This document shows, piece after piece, positions 31,873-44,883 of a stretch of 64,000 bases of DNA (position 1 is the stretch's first letter; each line of letters begins with the position of its first letter). This DNA is from Boesenbergia rotunda. Taxonomy: Eukaryota > Streptophyta > Magnoliopsida > Zingiberales > Zingiberaceae. Location: contig JAGFNQ010009519.1 of NCBI GenBank assembly GCA_024364735.1, forward strand, positions 1 to 64,000, written 5' to 3'. The notes under the pieces were generated by a model that was not told the origin of the DNA, did no database searches, and was given only the letters and a program-made list of their open reading frames with translations. The translations under genes and the position numbers were made by a program.

Positions 31873-34812
31873 TGTGAGGATATTGAAAAATTTAATCTTG
31901 AGGAGGAGATAGAATTTTCTAAGATAAAGGCCATAATCAATAAAAATTACAAAAATTCAAATAAATCAAAATTATTAGAAAAACTTGAAAAGAAAGATAA
32001 AGATGAAAAAGAAATTTTCGAAATAATGAAAATGATGAATTTAAACCCACAATTATTAATTAATCATTATGATCTTAATTAAATTCGAATTTAATCTTAA
32101 TTTAATCCTAATTAAATCCAAATTAAATCTTAAATTAATCTTAATTAAATCTGAATTAAATCTTAAATTAATCTTAATTAAATTCAAATTTAATCTTAAT
32201 TTAATCCTAATTAAATTCGAATTTAATCTTAATTTAATCCTAATCTTAATTTAATCCTAATTAAAATTTGAATTAAATCTTAAATTAACCTTAATTATTC
32301 GAATTAAATCTTAATTATTCAAATTTGAATTAAATCTTAATTATTTAAATTCAAATTAAATTAAAATCAAATTAATTCAAATTAAATCCTAATTAAATTC
32401 AAATTAATTCAAATTAAATCCTAATTAAATTCAAATTAATTCAAATTAAATTAAATTAAATTCAAATTAAATTAAACTCATATTAAATAAAATTTACATT
32501 AAATCTAAATTCAATTCAAATTAAATATTAATTAATTAAATCGTACCTAATTGTAATTAATTCAATTAATTAATAATTTAATGTTAATTAATTCAAATTC
32601 AATTCAAAATCAATTAATTCTTAATTAATTAATCCTTAATCAATATAATCTCTAACTAATCGTTAAACAAGTTAAACTTGAACTAAAATAAAATTTTACC
32701 CAAAACTATAACAAATAAAATTAATAACATTAAATATGTCAATGTGGGTTGACATATTCGCAGGTTCACACGACATGTATCAAATCGTGAATTTGATACA
32801 TCATTAGAAACTTAAATAAAATGTTTGGAATTGCTTACTCATGCATAATTGCCATGCCATGCATTTGCTACTTCTTTTAAATATATGACATGCCATTCAT
32901 ATTTAAATTTTATGCATATATTAGAATGGCTATAGGAAAAAGAATAATTAAAACTTGATCAACCTGGTATTGGGTGGTGGTGAGATGATAGTACGTTAGG
33001 GAAGCCAACTCTAATAAGATCAAGTATACTTGGTCTCTTTAGACTGGTGAAACTAGCCGAAGCTACCGATCCAAGACCCAAACTAGTTAGACCAGAATTT
33101 TTCAACATGTAATTTTGAAAATGAAATTTCATTAAAAGGCTTTATCAAGGAAAGGGTTGATGATCCAATAAGGCTATGGCCAAAGAAGGCCTAGTGCCTC
33201 AACAAGACCTGGAAGCCGATTTTTGAAATTCAAATTCAAGTTACTTCTTGTCAAATTCAAATCTAACACAAGCTTGAATTAAATCTTAGAGTTAATAATA
33301 AATTAAGAAAAATGATTCAAGCATCTCACAATACACTTATAAGGCAATCATGCTTGCTGTATTGATACATCTAAAATGGGTGAGATGTTAAGGACTAATG
33401 AATTGAAAATTATTTTTCAAAATTATTTTTCAAAATTGTTAGAATATTTTTCTAAAAATATATTTTCAAAATAGTGCTTCAACATAATAATGTTTTTATG
33501 GAATTCATGCTTGTCTGATTGAATGTATATATATTATATGTCTTCAAAAATTATATCCTTTGAAAATTGTTTGACTCACTCAATTAGACACAAGCCTCTT
33601 AGGACAACACTAAAGTTCCTTAAGGCACTTAGTTAGAGTCAAACGGTGTTGGATGCAGGGGGAGTGTTTTGTTCTTTTTATTAAAAATATTTTTCGAAAA
33701 CTGCACCTTAATTTGCATTACATATGTTTTCAAAATTATCTTCTTTCCAAATTGTGGCTTCAAAATTTATCTACTTGAAAATTATCGTTTCTTTGACTTT
33801 AATAAACCCTAAAGACACAGAGGAAAGGTCCACTTTATGATCTTCAAGGACTCCTAGGACGTGTCAAATTTAGGGGGAGTCTAACAAGTGTTAAATTATT
33901 TTGAAAATTATTATTCTTTTGATCTGAATCAAACCTTAAGACTCAGAGGAAGAGTACTTGTGGTCAACAAGCTTCCCAGGACTGGGTCAAGTTTAGGGGG
34001 AGGTCAAATTAAAAGACTTATTGAATATTTCAAATGTTTTTCATGCGAGGTATTTTCAAATCCTGTTGAAAACGTAAGTATTCTTTCAAAATACTATTAA
34101 TTTTCCCAAAACAAAAATATATACTATTATTTTCAAAAATTTGAAATAATGTTTAGCTTGAGTTGGAAAATTCTCTAGGACACTTAGGAAAATGTTCTTG
34201 TAGCCAACAAGGTTTCCTATGATTGTGTCAGATTGGAAAAGAAACCAAGTCAAGTAAAATAGTATACTTTCAAAATGCATAATTCTTTACAAAAATTACT
34301 TATATTTTTCAAAGTCTCATCTTTTTCAAAAATAGTTAGTACTTGCAAAATATGTATAATATTTGTCAGAAAAACTTATATTTTTCAAAATATCTTTCAA
34401 AACTGCTCAATCTATTCTCTCAAAACCTTCAAAAGATCATTTTTCAAAATATTTGGACCTTCAAAAATCCGATATTTTCTCAAAAAAATTGTCTTTTCTG
34501 AGTTCCAAAATACTTAAGTATTAGTTTTATGCTATGCTTTCAAAAATTTATTAGCATCTTCAAAAAGAACCAAAGGTGTTCATTGTTGGTGCAAGTATTT
34601 TTTGATTTTTTTGATGTATGACAAAGGGGGAGAGGTGTGCTTAAGTTAGAAGTTAGGTAAATTTTACTTCTCCCAAAAATCAATAATTTTACTTCTCCCA
34701 AAAATAAAAAATGTAGTTTCAAAACTCATATCATTTTTTTCCAAGGACAGTAAGTTAGCCCCTTTAAACCAATCTAACTTAAGTTATTGTCAAACATCAA
34801 AAAGGGAGAGAT
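31873..34812 (+). other. Gamma internal domain, noncoding 3' part
   Basis: Contains an expanded AATTCAAATTAA / TTAATCCTAATTAAAT array (about 32060-32650). A block shared with alpha and beta follows at about 32957-33240. Polypurine repeats lie at 33656-33664, 33871-33879 and 33993-34001 (GGGGGAG type), each near a CCTAGGAC..GTCAA motif. No gene is seen. Confidence 0.75.
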
Positions 34813-36439
34813 TGTTGGTGCAAGTTGCATCAATGATGTTCCTCTTTAAGTGTTTTAATGTTTGACAATTCACTTAATTCAGTGATATATTGAACAGACA
34901 AAGGGGAGCAAAAGTGAAGTAACCTAAGTTGAAGAAAAGTCCTAGTTAATCTAGGCATCGGAATCCTAAAGACCTAGCGAAGGGCTGTTAGGCACCTAGC
35001 GAAGGACTGCTAGGTATTGAAACTCTAAGACCTAACGAAGGGCTGTTAGGCACCTAGCGAAGGGCTGCTAGGTATCGTAACCCTAAGACCTAGCGAAGGG
35101 CTGCTAGGCACCTAGTGAAGAACTACTAGGCATAGAAGACCTAGCGAAGGGCTGCTAGGCACCTAGTGAAGGACTACTAGGCATAGAAGACCTAGCGAAG
35201 GGCTGCTAGGCACCTAGCGAAGGGCTGCTAGGCATAGAAGACCTAGCGAAGGATTGCTAGGCACCAGGCGAAGGACCGCTTGGTAACAAAGACCTAGCGA
35301 AGGGCTGCTAGGCACCTGGCGAAGGATTGCTAGGGAATGAAGACTTGATCCAAGGGACTGAGCAACTTAGCTGAGCGATGACTAAGGACAGGAGTAGAGA
35401 CGGGTCAGGGTTTAAGCATCTCGAGGTCTGGAAGTATCGGAAGCTAAGCAAAAGTCCACCCGAAGGGCTGGGTGGCAACCGTCCCCTGAAAGGAGTAGGT
35501 GAAGGGCGAGTTCTCGAGGATAGGAACTCGTGCCGGTTCAACCTAGGGTTTCGTGCAAATCTGAAGTCAGAACCAAGTCCTTAAAGCTTAATATTATATG
35601 CATATATGCTTTGTGTTTGTGTATCTTGCTGGTAACAAGAATCGGAGACAAAGCAAGCAGAAGTACTAGCCTTGCAGTCTTAATGCAGGGTGCCCCAGTG
35701 TTGGGGGCGCCCCCATGCACCAGGGTGCCCCCAGTGTTGGGGGCGCCCCCATGCACCCGAGCGCCCCCAGACAGAGCTAAGAGAGCAGCCTTCGCTGCTG
35801 CGAGTCCGAAGCACAGGATAAGCGCTCAAGAGGGCGCCCGGGATGTTCGGGGCGCCTTGGTCAAAGAACTTATCACCTGTGGCGAAGTAGGCGCAAGGAT
35901 AAGGGTTGACCGAGTCTTCCGGGGTGCCCCAGCGTCCGGGGCGCCCCCAGGAGGCCTATATAAGGGGCTTCGACCCCTCTGCTTCAGACATGACTTCCAA
36001 GAACCATTCCAAACATTCTGACCGATGACAACATGCCAGAAATGAGGCTCTACGATCGGGAGGCTCCAGGAGGAAGTGCGCGACACTTCGGAGGTCCAGA
36101 TCGGCCGAGTTTCAGATCTTGCTTGTTCGGTTTGAGTTTACTATTACACACTTAATTTTACTTATATTTTGATTGTAAACTTGCACTGTAAGTTGGGTTT
36201 CTCCGCCTCCGGAAAGTCCGGGAAGGAGACCAATAGTGGACGGGCGTTCCCGTGCATAGGCCTTGGATGTACTGACCCTGGGGGGTCGGGAACCAAGTAA
36301 AAATTCGCTGTGTACCTGTGTTCTGTTTGTTTTTATTTTTAGCTGCCCTAACGATCTGAGTAGTTTTACAAACGAAGTTCTCGCGAAGATTTTCACGTTC
36401 GATATTCACCCCCCCTCTATCGACGGCACCGGTCCGACA
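34813..36439 (+). mobile_element. Gamma 3' LTR
   Basis: Direct repeat of 29197-30834 with scattered substitutions and one differing minisatellite unit. TATA box TATATAA lies near 35957-35963. Confidence 0.92.
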
Positions 36440-36444
36440 AATAA

Positions 36445-37269
36445 TTGATTGAAAATAATTAAGTTGAATTTGAGAATAATTAATTGAAAATAATTAAGTT
36501 GAATTTGATATTAATTAATTGAGAATAATTAAGTTGAATTTGAGAATAATTAATTGAGAATAATTAAGTTGAATTTGATAATAATTAATTGAGAATAATT
36601 AAGTTGAATTTGATTTGTACGGTTGATTGGGTTGGACTAAAGTTTTAGGTCCTGAGCATCTCACCCATTTCTAAGTGACAAAATAGGATATCCTTAACTG
36701 TTTTGTGAGATGCATATTTTAATAGAAAGATTTATTTTGAAAAGGTCATGATTAATTTTGAAAAGTTAAATTAATTTTTAAACCCAATTTAAATTTATTT
36801 TGAAAAGAGATATTTGAATCTAAAATTAACTGAAAATTTATGTTAGATTCGAATTTAACAAAGAGTAAATTGAATTTGAATGTCAAAAATTGGCTTCCAG
36901 GTCTTGGCGAGGCACAAGGCCTTCTTTGGCCGTAGCCTTATTGGATCATCAACCCTTTCCTAGACAAAGCCTTTTAGTGAAATTTCATCTTCAAAATTAG
37001 TTTTTGGTAAATTTTGGTCTAACTAGTTTGGGTCTTGGATCGGTAGCTTCGGCTAGTTTCACCAGTCTAAAGAGACCAAGTAGTGTATACTTGACCTTAT
37101 TAGAAAAGACTTCCCTAACGTACTATCATCTCACCTCCACCCAATACAATGTTGTTCAAATTTCAGTTAAGTTGGTTCAGTCCTTATACTAGCCAATCCT
37201 ATTTCTAAGCAACAAAAGAAAATAAAATAAAAAGCAACACACAATTAAAGCAAACAAGACAAAAATGAT
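36445..37269 (-). other. Beta internal domain, middle part, noncoding
   Basis: Starts with four tandem copies of a 30-35-bp unit, TTAATTGAGAATAATTAAGT (about 36440-36615). It also contains the block shared with alpha and gamma (about 36893-37180). Confidence 0.7.
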
Positions 37270-38139
37270 CTAAGTTACATCATAATCGAAATAAAACTCT
37301 GGGTTTTTAAAATTAGCATGGTTGTGAATTAAGTTTTCTAACGTATTGACCTTAACTAATTTATACGAGTTAATCATGTTATTCAAGGTAAATATTGAAT
37401 TTTTAAATACTGTAAATTTACCTTTTGATTCCCGGTTGGGAATCTCCCCCTTGATTCTAGCCATCTCTCTTTTTCTTGATTGTTTCTTCGGCATTTTGTA
37501 GTGGTCGCGAGCCAATCAGACCAGTTTCCAAGGATCCCTTCCTTCGCCGTCAGATTCTGAGTCTGAGTCGGACTCAGGTACTGGTTGAGGTCTCTTTTGT
37601 ATTTCTCTTAGAGTTTTCCCTGCAATGAAAATTATACCTTCCTCGACCATTATAGTATCAGTCTGATTATTTAATTGTAATTCAAAAGAAGATTCGAAAT
37701 TGGTTACCATTTTTGTCTCAGTCAATTCGTCTTCTGACTGTGGTTTGAATTAGCTATCAGGTATGGATTCTTTCTCATCTTCTGATCCGGAGTCAAAGTT
37801 CTCAATGATGGAGCTCTCTTCGTGTAGATTGATTAGTTTATCCCAAATTTCTCTGGCACATCTGAATGGACCTACTAGTTCAAGTTGCTCCTTGGTTAGG
37901 CCACATTGTAGGATTGTAGTTGCCCTTGCATCGGTCTCGATTTAATTGAGGGTGTGTTCATCCAGTTTATCCCACTCGATTGATGACTCATCTTCTACAG
38001 GAAAAGAGAATCCCGTTTGGATGATCCGCCATAAGTCCATGTGGGCCTTCAGAAGGGACTCCATTTGACATCTCCAAAACTTGAAGTTCTCGCCAGAGAA
38101 TAGTGGTGGACGGGCACTGTTCCACTCATGGTTGGCCAT
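37270..38139 (-). pseudogene. Beta gag remnant (copia/UBN2-type)
   Basis: One minus-strand frame from ATG 38139 shows the copia gag start (RPPLFSGENFKFWRCQMES, then HMDLWRII) and downstream DARATTILQCGLTKEQ and AREIWDKLINLHE, all typical of UBN2-type gag. The frame is broken by stops just after LDEHTLN (37942-37944), after KESIPDS, and after GRDPWKLV (37516-37518). The C-terminal part has an acidic DSDSESDGEG stretch. No CCHC knuckle or pol follows. It cannot make full Gag. Confidence 0.75.
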
Positions 38140-38659
38140 TTAGTTTAATCCTTGCACACAAAAGAAATAACAGAAATGTACCAAGACTTGGTCTTGGATT
38201 AGTAGTGCGGGAGAAGGGAAAAATAGCCCAAAATAAATGTTGCACGAATTTCGAGGTGAAATAATAATTAAAACAATTTATTATAAATTTTTGAAAATGT
38301 TGATTTTGTCAATTCTGATTAATGATGAAACAGTAGGAATTCAATGTTTGGGAAAAAATTTGCTTGATTTAAGGTAGCATGAATTTCGAGAAAAAATATT
38401 AAAATAATAAAAAAAAAGTTTATGTCAAATTTTCAAAAATTGATCGTTTTATCAATTCTAACTTATGGTGAAAAAAATAAAAATTCAAAATTGAAAAAGG
38501 CGTAAGAATATTTTAAATCCACCCACAGATATTATTTATTTGAAATAAAGATCGAGTGGTGTTGCACCACCTCGATTAAAGAAAAAGAAAAGAAATAAAA
38601 AAAATCATAAATCCGAAAAAACTTTCAAACTAGTGGTTGCACCAAGTTTGAACTACCCC

Positions 38660-38671
38660 GCTCTGATACCA
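38660..38671 (-). other. Beta primer binding site
   Basis: GCTCTGATACCA on the plus strand, i.e. TGGTATCAGAGC on the minus strand, two bases from the 5' LTR. Confidence 0.9.
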
Positions 38672-38673
38672 CT

Positions 38674-40303
38674 TGTTGGATCGAGAGAACCAATAGAGGG
38701 GGGGGGGGTGAATATCGGAAAATGTTCGGATTAAAAAGAGAATGCGTAGCGGAAGATTAAAAACAAAAACACCCAAACACCAAGTTTTTTACATGGTTCG
38801 GAGCCTAGGTCGACTCCTACTCCAAGGCCCACGGTCGCTGACCGTTTACTACGGGCAATACTATAATCACGCAAAATCAGTTACAGAAATAGAATTACAG
38901 TTAAAGTGCAGTACTGAAATTAAACTCTTCTTTTTACCGACGTCCGGTGTAGATTACTTTTTCGGAGCAGTAGGACGTCGTCAGCGCTTGTATCTTGAGT
39001 CGGGAGGTTGCCGGAGCAGAGCGCGGAAGCAGAAGAGCGTGAAAGCATTGAATGAAATTGTTGTTCGAAGCCTCGGGGTCGAGGGCCCTTTTATAGGCCC
39101 TGGGGGCCACCGGAACGTCGGGGGCGCCCCCCCACGTGTCGGCCGATCCGTCTTTAACTCGGTCAGCTTCTGATCCCTTCAAACTCGGGATTAGATCTTG
39201 ACCGGGGCGCCCGGGACACTGGGGGCGCCCGGATTGACCGGGTTAAACTCTTATCCTCTTGGCTTCGCTGGAGTTGCTTCAACTTCTTGACCTAGGGCGC
39301 CCGGGACTAGTGGGGGCGCCCGGAAGCACGGGGGCGCCCCGAACATGAGCTGTCGAAGCCTTCTTTTGCATTATGTGTTTTGTGTTCACCTTGGGGCACC
39401 CGGGACACTCCGGGCGCCCTGGTCAGCTGTTGCCTCACTCCTTTGAGGCTCTCTGAGCTGCAGACACTCGTTCCTTCGGTCCTGCATCCAGGGTTAGTCC
39501 AATACACCATAGAGCAATAAGATATTAGTTTATACAACCTTAGCTGTCTTGGTTCTGACTTTGGGCCTCCAAAATGGAACCCTAGGTCAAACCGACGCCT
39601 ACTGTTCCCTCGACGGGGAACGCGTCCTCACCTACTCCTCTCGGGAGAATGTACCTGATGCCAACTGGCTCCTCCGATTGGACTTTTGCCTAGCGGTCCT
39701 TCGCTAGGTCTTGGATATCAAGCTGTCCTTCGCCTGGTGCCTAGCATTCCTTCACCAGGTCTTCAGTCCCAAGCTGTCCTTCACTTGGTGCCTAGCAGTC
39801 CATCGCTAGGACTTTTTACCCTGGCATTCCTTCGCCAGTGCCTAGCAGTCCTTCGGTTCGCTAGGACTTTGTATCCTGGCATTCCTTCGCCAGGTGCCTA
39901 GCAGTCCTTCGCTAGGTCTTTGTATCCTGGCATTCCTTCGCCAGGTGCCTAGCAGTCCTTCGCCAGGTGCCTAGCAGTCCTTCGCTAGGGCTTTGTATCC
40001 TGGCAGCCCTTCGCCAGGTGCCTAGCAGTCCTTCGCTAGGGCTTTGTATCCTAGCAGCCCTTCACCAGGTGCCTAGCAGTCCTTCGCTAGGGCTTTGTAT
40101 CCTGGCAATCCTTCGCCAGGTGCCTAGCAGCCCTTCGCTAAGACTTTATTTTCTGGCAATCCTTTGCCAGGTGCCTAGCAGCCCTTCGCTAGGACTTTAC
40201 TTCCTGCACACTTAGTATTCACATTAGACAACAAATAGTACTTAACTTTGAACCCTTTGCCAATATCAAAACAAGGTTCGATATGGTGCTTTCTGCACCA
40301 ACA
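38674..40303 (-). mobile_element. Beta 5' LTR
   Basis: Direct repeat of 25202-26750 and somewhat longer (1630 against 1549 bp), mainly through minisatellite differences at about 39690-40190. Plus strand reads TGTTGGATCGAGAG ... CTGCACCAACA. Confidence 0.9.
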
Positions 40304-40308
40304 TGATG

Positions 40309-41220
40309 TTCTAAACTGAGGAGGCAAAACCCCTTATATAGTAAGCATTCAGGCACCCGAGTGCCCATAGGGGATAACGGAGCTCTTCGTGGACCACCCT
40401 CTATGGCTTCAATTCTGATCTAGCATGCGAACAACACGCAGGGGATAACCCTGCCTTCTTGGGCACCTGGAGCACTGGGGCACCTGGGAGCAATGAGGTG
40501 CCTGGGAGTTGACGTGGCGCGTCCAACCAGTGATCGCCAACTCAGCTTCGCTACCTGTTGAGAAAACCCATCTAGGGCACCTGAGTCCTCTCAAGCGCCT
40601 GGGTTCTCGGGCACTTGAGCCCTCTCAGGCGCCCCTGATGCAACAGTTGGTTCCTTTAGCCTACAACCAAGGTTAGTCCAAGAACACAGTATAATAAAAT
40701 AAATGAATGACAACCACAGGTGTCTGGTTCTGACTTTGGATTTCAAATGAAATCCTTGGTCGAACCAACACCTACTATTCCTTTTTCCGGGGAACCTCTC
40801 CTTACCTACTCCACCCTGGAGAAGTTACCTTTTGCCAACCGGGACCTCCGGTTAGACTTTTGCTCGGTCTCCGAGACTCTCGGATCTCAATACGTCCGAT
40901 CCTGAACCTGTCTCTACTTCTGTCCGTAGTCCTTGCTCGGCTAGGTCTTCTGCCCGATCCTTGACCAGGACTTCATGCCCAATTCCTCGAACCAGGACTT
41001 CAGTACCCAACCCTCGGCCTGGTCTTCATTCTTGGTCTTCAACTAGGACTTCGTGCCTAATTCCTCGAACGAGGATTTCAGTGCCCAACCCTCGGCCAAG
41101 TCTTCGTGCCCAATCTGCGACCAGGACTTCGTGCCCAATTCCCCGCACCAGGACATTATGCCCAGCTTTACTTACCAGGCTTCGGTGCCTTGAAGAAGAC
41201 TTCTTTGGTAGTCATCTTAA
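40309..41220 (-). mobile_element. Alpha 3' LTR, middle piece
   Basis: Resumes exactly where 25201 stopped (AAGATTGATG | TTCTAAACTGAG, compare 21650-21670) and stops at GTCATCTTAA where delta is inserted. It contains the TTCGTGCCCAATTCCTCGA repeats. Confidence 0.85.
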
Positions 41221-43517
41221 TGTTAGTGATATGAGAGAAGTGTCCTAAGGCAATCGCCTTTTGATTGTAAATATTTATTTAATAAATGAAAATTTAGTAT
41301 TTGAGTATACATATTTGTGTATTTGATTGGGATTTTAAACTCATCTATTGAATGCCCGCAATACAATTCACAGCATAAGAGAATTTGTGATGGGATCACA
41401 ACTAGTGATTATCTCTACATGTGCAATTATGAAGTATTGAAAATATCCCTAGTCGATGAATTGATAAAAACAGACACTATCAATTCTGTTGAGACTAGCA
41501 TGGGTTATTCTCTAATCAGCTGATTCTCACTGGCTGGTGACATTGGGATGTCCGGAGATAAACATGGATGCTAGTTAAGGGAACTAGTTCATTGGAGTGA
41601 CTGACTGTAAAACTTCACATGGTAGTCCATACATAGACAGGTCAGTGAAGTTCTTACCGCAGCTTAAGTGTGATGTTCCTTTGACTTGCGATGTTCAAGT
41701 CATCTTGGTCATGGAGACTTATACTTTAACATCTTAAGCAAGCATCTCCAAAGGAGGTGAGGACCCAGGATGGTTGGGTATAAGCCGAAGTGCCCGAAGA
41801 TGTTTGAACAGCCTACAAAGGATTCATCACTCCTTGCGAGGAGATGTATACCCAGGCCTATCGTCGGATTGTTACTCAAAGCCTCTGGCCAGAGCATATC
41901 ATGTTTAGAGTATGAGTCTCTTAAATACATGAGAGTAGTTAGAAATCCAAAGGACGAGAAAGACACTACTTGGGCTAGGTGTGACGTAGTCAGCCTAGTG
42001 GGGACTGACACACATAGACCTTGTCCTGAACCAAGTGGGTATAAGATGGTGAAGGGAATGAGGCACGATTCATTAGAGCTGCTGAAGGGTTTCAGAATAA
42101 TTTCTGAGGTCAACCGTTGATCTTTCGATTAATTGGGGATCATGATGTACTACTAGGTGCCACTCATGATCGTTCTATAATTGATGAATTATAGACGGCC
42201 AACATAAATCGAAAGCCTATTTAGTCACACGCACTACGAGTAATCCGAGGGATTTAAAATGAGTTGAAAATTGGATTTTCCGATCAAGAGAAATAAGTCG
42301 AATATGAATTTATCAGAGGCGCAACGGAAGCTTAAAATGGCTAAGTCTTTTGAAGGCTTATTGGGCGAATTAAATGAGTTTAATTCGCGAGGGAAGGGCT
42401 TGGAGTGGCCGGCCAAAGAGGGTGCCCACCCTCTTTGGTTTGGCCAGCCACCTAAGGGAGAGAAACCAATTTAATTGGTTTAAATTATAAAATAAATCAA
42501 GCGCGATTTGTTTTATAAAATTATGGATAAATAAATCTATATAAAGAAATTTATATAAAGAGATTTATGTAAAGAAATTTATATAAAGGAATTTATAGAA
42601 ATTTATTCTTTTTTATGAAAATTAAAATGAACCATGGATCGGTTTATTTTAATTTTATAAAATCAATTATGAATTGATTTTTCCATGATAAGAAAAATTT
42701 TATAAATTTCTTGTAAATTTTATTCCATAATAAAAGGAGAGATGTATTTGTTTTATTATAAAATTAGTTATAATAAAACTTGGCATAAACGGAATAATTC
42801 ATAAGAAAATTTATAGGATAAATTTCTTATGAAAAATTCCGTTAAAGAGGAGACTTGGCAAGGGAGAGGCTACTATATAAAGGAACCAAGGCTAGGCTTG
42901 AATTCCTCAATTGAGTAATCAAGAGAATAATTCTCTCTCTCTCTCTAACTCTCTCCCTCTCTCTCTCTAGGGCCGGCGCCCACTTCTCTCTCTAGGGCCT
43001 GCTCTCTCTCCTCCCCTAGGGCCGGTGCACATACCTAGGGTGGCCGTGAGCTTCCTCCACCAAGAAGGTGCCGAAGAAAAAGAAGAAGCGGATCGCGACT
43101 CCTTCCTACTTTTCCCGGAATTTTGATTCCGTTACTTGCTGGTTAGTTTCCTTTCTTCTCTCTTGATCTTCTAGTTGTGCCTTTAGAGAATCTAGTAGTT
43201 CTCGTCGGCACAAAACTCGTGACTTTGCGAAGTCATCCCGAAGAGAACTCGGCGTGGACGCGAATAGAGGCGGAGCTTCCAAGGGACGCTACGGTTGGAT
43301 CTCGTCCCTTTCTTCGAGTTACGCGAGGTACAAAGTAAATTAGTTTACTTTTTCGCAAAATTTTAATTTATGATCATGTCCACACATCATAAGGTAGCAT
43401 GCTAGATACGTGGTTAAAAATAATTTGAGAAATTATTTATGCTAATTCTTCCGCTGCACGTAAATATTTTAAAATTAACGAACCCGTATCTTTGTCAACA
43501 TGCACCCGGTCCCAATA
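41221..43517 (+). mobile_element. Delta 5' LTR
   Basis: Begins TGTTAGTGATATGAGAG. TATA box TATATAAAG lies at about 42872-42880, followed by a (CT)n tract (about 42932-42970) and a GCCGGCGCCC-rich leader. The last bases read CCCAATA rather than CCCAACA, so the terminal CA is mutated. ORFs of up to 134 codons inside are present in both LTRs and antisense to each other; I regard them as chance. Confidence 0.9.
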
Positions 43518-44670
43518 GTGGTATCAGAGCCGGTTAGTGTTCAACATAATCATATAATTGTTTTGTGGAAAACTTTGTCATGATCTCAATTTTGGAAAAA
43601 TTTTCAATTATGGAAACTTTCCAATTATAATAAATTTTAGATTTAGGAATTTCAAAGTTTGGAAATGCTCATGAAATTTCGCAAACTTTTGAAATTTTCT
43701 AGTTTCTGAAATTTTATAATAATTGTGAAAACATCCCATCTTTGGAAACTTTCCAATTTTGGAAAATTTTCTATTTTAGAAAATTTCCAATTTTGGAAAT
43801 ATGTAAGTTTTCTTTGTACCAGAAACTTACAGTTATTCTGAAAACCTATTATGAAATCTCGCAATTTTGGACACTTTCTTTCAAGAAAGTCTAGACAAAT
43901 TTATGGACAATTAATTGACAATTAAATTTGAATTAGTTTTTAAATTGACAACAAAATTCTTTATTTTGGATTGAGCCTCGGGGAGCCGTCCAATTTAAAG
44001 TTAGTTGTTGTAATTTAATTTCCCAATTTTAAATGAAATTGTCATGTTTAATTTGGTTACGCTTCAGAACCGGACCAAATTGGATTTACGACAAATTACT
44101 TTTCTTTGGATATCTGAGTCTCGAGGAGCCACCCTTAGAAAACAATTTGTTGTAATTAATTAAATCCATGAATAAAATATGATTTAAGAGGTGATGCTCT
44201 TACATATTGTTGTCTCCAAAATTAATTAGGAAAATGGTTTCCTATAGAGTTTTCTTAAATGAGATTTTCATGAAAATAATATGTCGTTGAATTAAGGACT
44301 CATGTCTCTTAATTTAATAAGATTTGATTTAGAAAAATCAAAGTCTTAAACATATTATTTCCGAAATTGATTATGACAATTTAGGAAATTGTTTCCCAAA
44401 ACAATTCCTTTAATAAAGTATGAAATTAGAATTAGGAAATCCGGTTCCTAATTCAATTAATGAGACTTGATAAATTAAGTCACATACATACTTTATTAAG
44501 GAAATCGTTAGTCATGACATGATTATATGTCATGAATGTGCTTAGAAAAGAAAGGATGAGACCCAAAACCACTTACAAAATATTAAGGCCAACACCTTCC
44601 ATTAATATGGTTAGAATCGGAGTTTTGTTTCTCGTTTGGGTTGATGGACACATCCATGCCTGGCTTGAAC
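43518..44670 (+). other. Delta leader, first part
   Basis: PBS at 43519-43530, then AT-rich noncoding DNA with repeated TTTTGGAAAATTTTC-type motifs (about 43580-43870). No gene. Confidence 0.75.
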
Positions 44671-44805
44671 TGTAATGACCCACCTTTTGTTACTAGGCTT
44701 TAAGTTACTACTACTTGACTTCCCTTAACTTGCTCTAAATTTTTTTTTTCTTCCTTCTCTTTTTTTTTCAAAAAAAAAAAACAAAACAACTTTCATTTTA
44801 TTTGC

Positions 44806-44883
44806 TTTGCAAGGATTTGACCCCTAGACCTCTTAGGGAGAAGTTGTAACACTAAAGCACTAACCAGCTGCTCTATACCACTT
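44806..44883 (-). other. tRNA-like segment in LTR eta
   Basis: On the minus strand an A-box-like TAGAGCAGCTGGTTAGTGC is followed about 40 bases later by a B-box-like GGGTCAAATCC. Spacing is tRNA-like, but acceptor pairing is poor, so it is not called a tRNA gene. The equivalent in zeta is at about 59631-59700. Confidence 0.4.

Larger units (their letters stand above)
29197..36439 (+). mobile_element. Gamma: complete non-autonomous Sirevirus-like copia element
   Basis: Inserted in beta with TSD AATAA (29192-29196 and 36440-36444). LTRs are 29197-30834 (1638 bp) and 34813-36439 (1627 bp), very similar to each other. PBS is at 30837-30848. The final polypurine tract AAAAAGGGAGAGA lies just before the 3' LTR. 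The internal domain (about 4 kb) encodes only zinc-knuckle and low-complexity sequence; no pol. Confidence 0.92.
25202..40303 (-). mobile_element. Beta: non-autonomous Sirevirus-like copia element
   Basis: Minus orientation, inserted in the alpha 3' LTR with TSD TGATG (25197-25201 and 40304-40308). LTRs are 25202-26750 and 38674-40303; PBS 38660-38671. The internal domain is interrupted by gamma. It holds a broken copia gag but no pol. Several CTCCCC-type polypurine complements occur on the gag-distal side (about 26898, 26953, 27524, 28275, 28430, 28714). Confidence 0.88.

Noticed and set aside
41770..42120. ORFs of 116-150 codons in the delta LTRs (also 51735-52187)
   Set aside because: They lie in both LTRs, overlap an antisense ORF of similar length, and match no protein family I know. 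The LTR explains the duplication; chance ORFs are the simplest reading.
44806..44883. Genuine tRNA gene
   Set aside because: A- and B-box-like motifs are present, but acceptor stem pairing is poor and the segment is inside a repeated LTR; kept only as tRNA-like.
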